Of a stretch of DNA of 64,000 nt, positions 59,881 through 64,000 are shown piece by piece. The translations under genes were made by a program, and so were the position numbers. The notes below the pieces were generated by a model, which was not told the origin of the DNA, ran no database searches, and saw nothing but the letters and a program-made list of their open reading frames with translations. Numbering within the stretch: the first letter of the stretch is position 1; every line of letters begins with the position of its first letter. Source of the DNA: Acidobacteriota bacterium (GTDB lineage Bacteria > Acidobacteriota > Vicinamibacteria > Vicinamibacterales > JAFNAJ01); assembly GCA_023384575.1 (NCBI GenBank), contig JAHDVP010000004.1, positions 8,426-72,425 on the forward strand, given 5' to 3'.

Positions 59881-60178
59881 CACCGTGCGCAGGGTCGACT
59901 GTAATCGGGGGGATGCGCGAACGTGCACGACGGCTGGCTCGTCAGGCGACGAGCGAGTGCGTCTTTCTCGAACGGCTTCGCGTCTTTCCCGCCTGACCTC
60001 GGCGTCGATCAGCTGAGCTCGCCTGGCCGGCGGCTCAGCCCCTCGCCGAGAGCGTTCCTGATCGCTCGATGAAGTTCCGGTCGCCGCGAGGCCTGCCGCG
60101 CCTCGTCCGACCCCGTCAGATGTCTGGTGAGAAGGCTGCGAAGCCGCGGGCCGCTCGCGGCCTCGAAGGAGGTTGGAC

Positions 60179-60451
60179 GTGGAGGTCTACCGGACGATTG
60201 CCCGCCAGGTGGGAACGCCCGATGCGCTGGAGCTGGCCGAGCGGCTCGCGATCTGGCACGACGCGATGGTGGCGCATCAGCGTGCGGTGGGCGTGGCCGG
60301 TGAGGCCTCGGAGTGCGACGACTTCTGCCCGCACGCGGAGGCGCTCGAGTTGTGGAAGGAGGCCGAGGCCGCGCTCGGCGAGGCCGCCGGGCAGCTCAGC
60401 TTTCTCAAGTCCATCGTCGAACAGGTCTCGGGCGTGGCCCCGCGGGCGTAA
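60179..60451 (+). CDS. small hypothetical protein
   Basis: This is a 90-residue, mostly helical protein (VYRTIARQVGTPDALELAER; LWKEAEAALGEAAGQLSFLK) with a Cys/His cluster in ECDDFCPHAEALE. I do not recognise it. AAGGAGG six bases before the GTG at 60179 decides the start; a TTG at 60173 is in frame. The 298 bp upstream (59881-60178) hold no gene that I can see. Confidence 0.55.
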   Translation: MEVYRTIARQVGTPDALELAERLAIWHDAMVAHQRAVGVAGEASECDDFCPHAEALELWKEAEAALGEAAGQLSFLKSIVEQVSGVAPRA

Positions 60452-60497
60452 ACGCCCACGCCGGGCCGGTATCGAGGACGACGTCCTCGCCAGATCC

Positions 60498-61670
60498 TCA
60501 GCGCTTCGAGAAGTGGATCACGTAGTTCGACACGCCACCCATGTAGAAACGGGCGACGTTGTCGGCCAGCTTGTCGGTGCCCTCGCCCGGCTGCAGCCCC
60601 ATGACCTGCGGGTACCAGAGGCCTCCCTGCAGGATGCGCTCCGGCAGCGACCACGCCCGCGGATCGTCGAGCGTGGGGGCGAACGACACGTAGATGCCTT
60701 CCTGCGACCATTCCATGTCGCGTGCCCGGTTGAGCAGCATCACGTACTGCTGCAGCGACCGGTTCCAATGGACCGACGGCCCCCACAGTGCGCTGACCCG
60801 GCCTTCGTCGTCGTGCCACGACCCCAACGTGCGATAGATCGGCGTCGCGGCTTCGTAGATCCACGACTCACCGGACCCCTGAGCACCGACCGCGTCCTCG
60901 ACCTCGTCGCGTGACGGCGGGATCCACGCGCCATACCGCCACACCTCGACCTTGCCGACCGGCTCGTCGCGATCGGCCCAGACCATGCGCGCAACGGCGA
61001 CCCCCTGCGTCCGGCGCAGGTCGGGGTACTGGGTGAAGAACACGTAGAGATACTGGTGGTCGTGATCGAGCTGGACGCTGAAGTCGCCCACGCCACCCAC
61101 GAAGTACTTGTTCGTCGTATCGCAGCGCTCGGTGTCGGGTGGCCCCTCGAGGATGACGCCGAGGTCGTGCCACGTACGCCCCATGTCGGTCGAGCGCGCC
61201 GCCCCAATCCGCGGGATCACCTTGCCCGAGCCCGGGCAGACCATGTCCTCGACCTCGTTGTGGTAATAGCCGTACCACGTCCCTTCGTCCGCTCTCACGA
61301 CGGCTTCCATCCAGGTGCCGCCCGGCGGCGCGTGTTCGACGAACACCACCGGCTCGGGGCGGCTGAGCAACCACATGTCAGCGCCGGCACTGAGGGAAGG
61401 CGAGCCGTTGATCGACGTCAGCACGAACAGGGTATTCAGGCCGTCGACGAGCTCCCATACGGCAGGACTGTTCGAGTCGGCCTCACCCCGGAACCGCAAC
61501 GACGCGGCGGGCACCAGGGTTGCCGTGAAGGCCGACGTGGCGGAGATGCTCCACGGGCCGGGGGGGACCGAGGTCTGTGCCGATCCCAGGGAGGCTCCGA
61601 TCAGGAGCGCGGCAAGGCTTGCGAGGGCCTGGGACCACTTCAGGCGCGAAGAGCGGGTAGGTCGGCACAT
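60498..61670 (-). CDS. exported hypothetical protein, possible propeller fold
   Basis: This is a 390-residue protein with a signal peptide (QALASLAALLIGASLGSAQ). The mature part has the alternating Asp/Trp/Gly strands of sialidase- or GH43-like propellers: AARSTDMGRTWHDLGVILEG has an Asp-box-like turn, and similar segments include DHQYLYVFFTQYPDLR and VHWNRSLQQYVMLLNRARD. No catalytic acid pair can be assigned. The GC-rich gap upstream (61671-61754) separates it from the aminopeptidase on the same strand. Confidence 0.65.
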   Translation of the reverse strand: MCRPTRSSRLKWSQALASLAALLIGASLGSAQTSVPPGPWSISATSAFTATLVPAASLRFRGEADSNSPAVWELVDGLNTLFVLTSINGSPSLSAGADMWLLSRPEPVVFVEHAPPGGTWMEAVVRADEGTWYGYYHNEVEDMVCPGSGKVIPRIGAARSTDMGRTWHDLGVILEGPPDTERCDTTNKYFVGGVGDFSVQLDHDHQYLYVFFTQYPDLRRTQGVAVARMVWADRDEPVGKVEVWRYGAWIPPSRDEVEDAVGAQGSGESWIYEAATPIYRTLGSWHDDEGRVSALWGPSVHWNRSLQQYVMLLNRARDMEWSQEGIYVSFAPTLDDPRAWSLPERILQGGLWYPQVMGLQPGEGTDKLADNVARFYMGGVSNYVIHFSKR

Positions 61671-61754
61671 CGTGCACGTTCACAGTGCAACCCTCGTGCC
61701 TCGCAGGACGACCTGATCGTCGGCGTCGTGCCCTCGACCGGGGCGCGGACGACC

Positions 61755-64000
61755 TCATCTGGTGTCAGCGGCGTCCTCGGCTGCGGTCACTCGTGCCAGC
61801 AACCGCGCAGCTCGGAACAGCTCATCCGACGACTGGAGCACGACTCGCCGGAGCCGCGGGGAGAGGTCGGGTCGCCGCTCGAGGTACGCCCTGACCGTGG
61901 CGGCGACCTCGGCCGACTGGTGGCCCCCGAGCGTGGCATCGAGCCAGCGTTTCGGAAAGAAGATGTCGCCGGTTGCGCGGATCTCCTCGAGCAGGTCTAG
62001 GCTCGGCTCGACGTACCGGACCGCGTGCGTGGCGCGCAGTGGGTGATGCAGATAGCCCAGGGCCTCGAGCACCCACGGCTCGCGCTGACGTTCGGCGCGA
62101 TCCCGCAGCCGGCCGAAGAAGGCATCGCGGACGGCGGGGTCGGCATCGAGCGCCGGGGCCACGAAGGCGAACCGCGCCTTGCGATCGGGGTTCTCGACGC
62201 GGTCGAGCTGACCGGCGAGGATCTCGCGCCACACCGGCACCTCGCGCACGGCGAGCTCGAGGGCCAGCGAGATGAAGTCGGGCTCGGCGAGCGTGAGTCC
62301 TTCGATGGTCTCGGTCTTCCGCCAGACGCGCTCGAGCCGGGCCAGCGTCTCCGGCCGAAGGGCCACTCGGGCGAGGGCGCCGAACCACGCCGCCTTCAGG
62401 CTGGCGGACGTCGCGCGGTCGAGCCCGCTCGCGAGCAGGGCCTCGAGCGCGGGTGCGCGTGAAGCGCGTTGCGGCGGGGTCAGGAACCGCCAGAAGACCT
62501 GCCGCGCGTCGGTCAGCATGCGTTGCACGTTCAGCTCGTCCGCCTCTCGGCCGATGGCGTGTTCGGCCAGGTCGAACCACCGCAGCGGTGCCACCCGGCC
62601 CTCGAGCAGCGCGTCCCAGACACTGACCCACGCAGCCCCGCGCGTGAGCGCGTCGGGCACGTCCGGGAGGTGATCGAGCAGGTAGGCCAGGCTGCCTTCG
62701 TCGAGGTCGAAGCGGGCGTAGCCGAGCCCGCCGCCTGCTGGCAGGACGAAGCGCGGCGCGTCGAGGCCGGCCATGCCGCCGATGTCGACCGACGGGCCGT
62801 CGAGACGGACGTCGAAGGTCCGGAGGCCGTCGCCGAGCCCCACGACGACCTCGAGGGCCTGCGGCCAGATCACGCCGCGCCCCAGCGGATCGCGCTGCGC
62901 CAGCGTCACCGACGCCACGGAGCCCTCGTCGTGAAGCGCGACCGTGCCCTCGACGATCGGGCGCCCCGCCTCCTCGACCCACGCGCGGCTCCACGCCGCG
63001 AGGTCCTCGTCGACTCGGGCGTCGAGCAGGGCGACGAGCTCGGGCCACGTGGCGTTGCCGAACGCGAAACGGCGCAGGTAGTCGCGAATGCCGTCGCGGA
63101 ACCGGTCTTCGCCGACGAGCCGCTCGAGCTGCCGCATGACGACGGGCGCCTTCTGGTAGATGATCGCGCCATAGAGCGAGCCGGCCTGGTCGAGGTTTTC
63201 GAGCGGCTGCCGGATGGGATGCGTGCCGTCGCTGCGGTCGATGTCGTACGCTGTCGGGTGGTGCGAGAAGAGGAAGCGCAGGTCGTGGTTCACGTCGGGG
63301 AACGAGGGGTTGACGATCTTCGCGGCGTAGAAGTTGGCGTACACCTCCTTCGTCCACACGTCGTCGAACCAGCGCATCGTGACGAGGTCGCCGAACCACA
63401 TGTGGGCCGTCTCGTGCGCGATCAGGCTCGCACGGCCGAGCAGCTGGTTCTTGGTGGCCGATTCGTCGAGCAGCAGCGCGGGCGCGTTGTAGAAGATCGC
63501 CCCCGGATGCTCCATGCCGCCGAACTGGAACGCCGGAACGAGGAAGAAGTCGAACTTCCCCCACGGGTACGGGATGCCGGTGTACTCCTCGAGCCACGCC
63601 AGTGCGCTCGCGTGGAGGTCGAAGATGGCGTCACGGTTGCGCGCGAGCTTCGGAGCATCGGTCTCGCGGTGGAACATGCGGAAGCGGCGTTGGCCGCGGA
63701 CCGCTTCCTCCACGTCGAGTCGGCCGGCCGCAAACGCCATGAGATAGGTCGAGAGGGGCTCGGTCTCCGCGAACCGGACGAGTGTTCGCTCGCCGCGGGC
63801 TTCGCGGCCGACCTCGACGCCGTTGGCCACGGCCCGCCAATCTACCGGGAGATCGAGCGCCAACGTGAGCCGGGCCTTGAGATCGGGCTGATCGAAGCAC
63901 GGGAACGCCCGGTGCGCGCGCGCGGGCACGAACAGCGTGTAGAGGAAGTCGTCGCCTCGGTTGAGCGGCGCATCGCCGGCGACGAAGTCGAAGACGATCG
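61755..64000 (-). CDS. M1-family zinc aminopeptidase (5'-truncated by window edge)
   Basis: At least 748 residues are visible; the N-terminus lies beyond the window end. The exopeptidase substrate motif is FQFGGMEHPGAIFYN (GGMEH for GAMEN). The zinc site is LIAHETAHMWFGDLV with the distal Glu in WTKEVYANF (HExxH-x18-E). A catalytic Tyr may be in GAIIYQKAP. The C-terminal ERAP1-type helical domain follows. It probably removes N-terminal residues from peptides, in the cytoplasm or periplasm. Whether it has a signal peptide cannot be seen. Confidence 0.93.
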   Translation of the reverse strand, partial: IVFDFVAGDAPLNRGDDFLYTLFVPARAHRAFPCFDQPDLKARLTLALDLPVDWRAVANGVEVGREARGERTLVRFAETEPLSTYLMAFAAGRLDVEEAVRGQRRFRMFHRETDAPKLARNRDAIFDLHASALAWLEEYTGIPYPWGKFDFFLVPAFQFGGMEHPGAIFYNAPALLLDESATKNQLLGRASLIAHETAHMWFGDLVTMRWFDDVWTKEVYANFYAAKIVNPSFPDVNHDLRFLFSHHPTAYDIDRSDGTHPIRQPLENLDQAGSLYGAIIYQKAPVVMRQLERLVGEDRFRDGIRDYLRRFAFGNATWPELVALLDARVDEDLAAWSRAWVEEAGRPIVEGTVALHDEGSVASVTLAQRDPLGRGVIWPQALEVVVGLGDGLRTFDVRLDGPSVDIGGMAGLDAPRFVLPAGGGLGYARFDLDEGSLAYLLDHLPDVPDALTRGAAWVSVWDALLEGRVAPLRWFDLAEHAIGREADELNVQRMLTDARQVFWRFLTPPQRASRAPALEALLASGLDRATSASLKAAWFGALARVALRPETLARLERVWRKTETIEGLTLAEPDFISLALELAVREVPVWREILAGQLDRVENPDRKARFAFVAPALDADPAVRDAFFGRLRDRAERQREPWVLEALGYLHHPLRATHAVRYVEPSLDLLEEIRATGDIFFPKRWLDATLGGHQSAEVAATVRAYLERRPDLSPRLRRVVLQSSDELFRAARLLARVTAAEDAADTR

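Overview
The window is high-GC bacterial DNA packed with genes on both strands, with many 4-bp ATGA/GTGA overlaps and GTG starts. Several features point to Acidobacteriota, probably the Vicinamibacteria (subdivision 6) branch: a PadR regulator followed by a duplicated MacB/FtsX-type permease (ADOP), an Oar-like TonB-dependent receptor with an N-terminal carboxypeptidase-regulatory-like domain, an ECF sigma factor followed by a Ser/Thr kinase with TPRs, and a small DUF3011-type secreted protein. This assignment is an inference from gene content. I see no rRNA, complete tRNA, CRISPR array, transposase or prophage.

Layout. 0-7 kb: HEAT-like protein and alpha/beta hydrolase; two c-type cytochromes; divergently from them a pair of PNPOx-like flavin proteins, one fused to GAF and a likely winged-helix domain; DUF3303 and DUF3011-type proteins. 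7-19 kb: HAD hydrolase, amidohydrolase, TauE/SafE permease, a broken aminotransferase/glycosyltransferase locus beside phosphatidylserine decarboxylase, divergent alkaline phosphatase, PIG-V-like mannosyltransferase, Rieske oxygenase, a PPC-like secreted protein, Uma2 and a zinc alcohol dehydrogenase. 19-25 kb: OsmC, DEAD-box helicase, RRM protein with a long leader, old yellow enzyme, hypA-hypB. 25-35 kb: DUF4139 protein, anti-sigma/YCF48-like protein and its sigma factor, an O-antigen-ligase-like protein, ECF sigma plus kinase-TPR, Ig-like lipoprotein. 35-47 kb: ABC ATPase-permease-HlyD efflux operon, small membrane proteins, a DsbB-propeller fusion, the TonB receptor and an AOS-family (KBL/BioF-like) enzyme. 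48-52 kb: iron locus with membrane-anchored DtxR-FeoA and a FeoB split into GTPase and permease proteins. 52-60 kb: PadR-ADOP and a nitric-oxide detoxification locus (ric-norZ divergent from norR). 60-64 kb: two unassigned proteins and a 5'-truncated M1 aminopeptidase.

The genes that clearly work together are the NO locus, the Feo locus, the tripartite efflux operon, the two sigma-factor units and hypAB. The most unusual content lies between genes. There is an unassigned dispersed repeat in four places, two families resembling REP-associated (RAYT-type) palindromes, GCTTCAGCCCC palindromes (one forming the end of hypB), heptamer tandem repeats, a 223-bp inverted repeat, a promoter-like pair with identical spacing upstream of two genes next to a sigma factor, and hairpin-rich leaders before an ECF sigma gene and an RRM gene.
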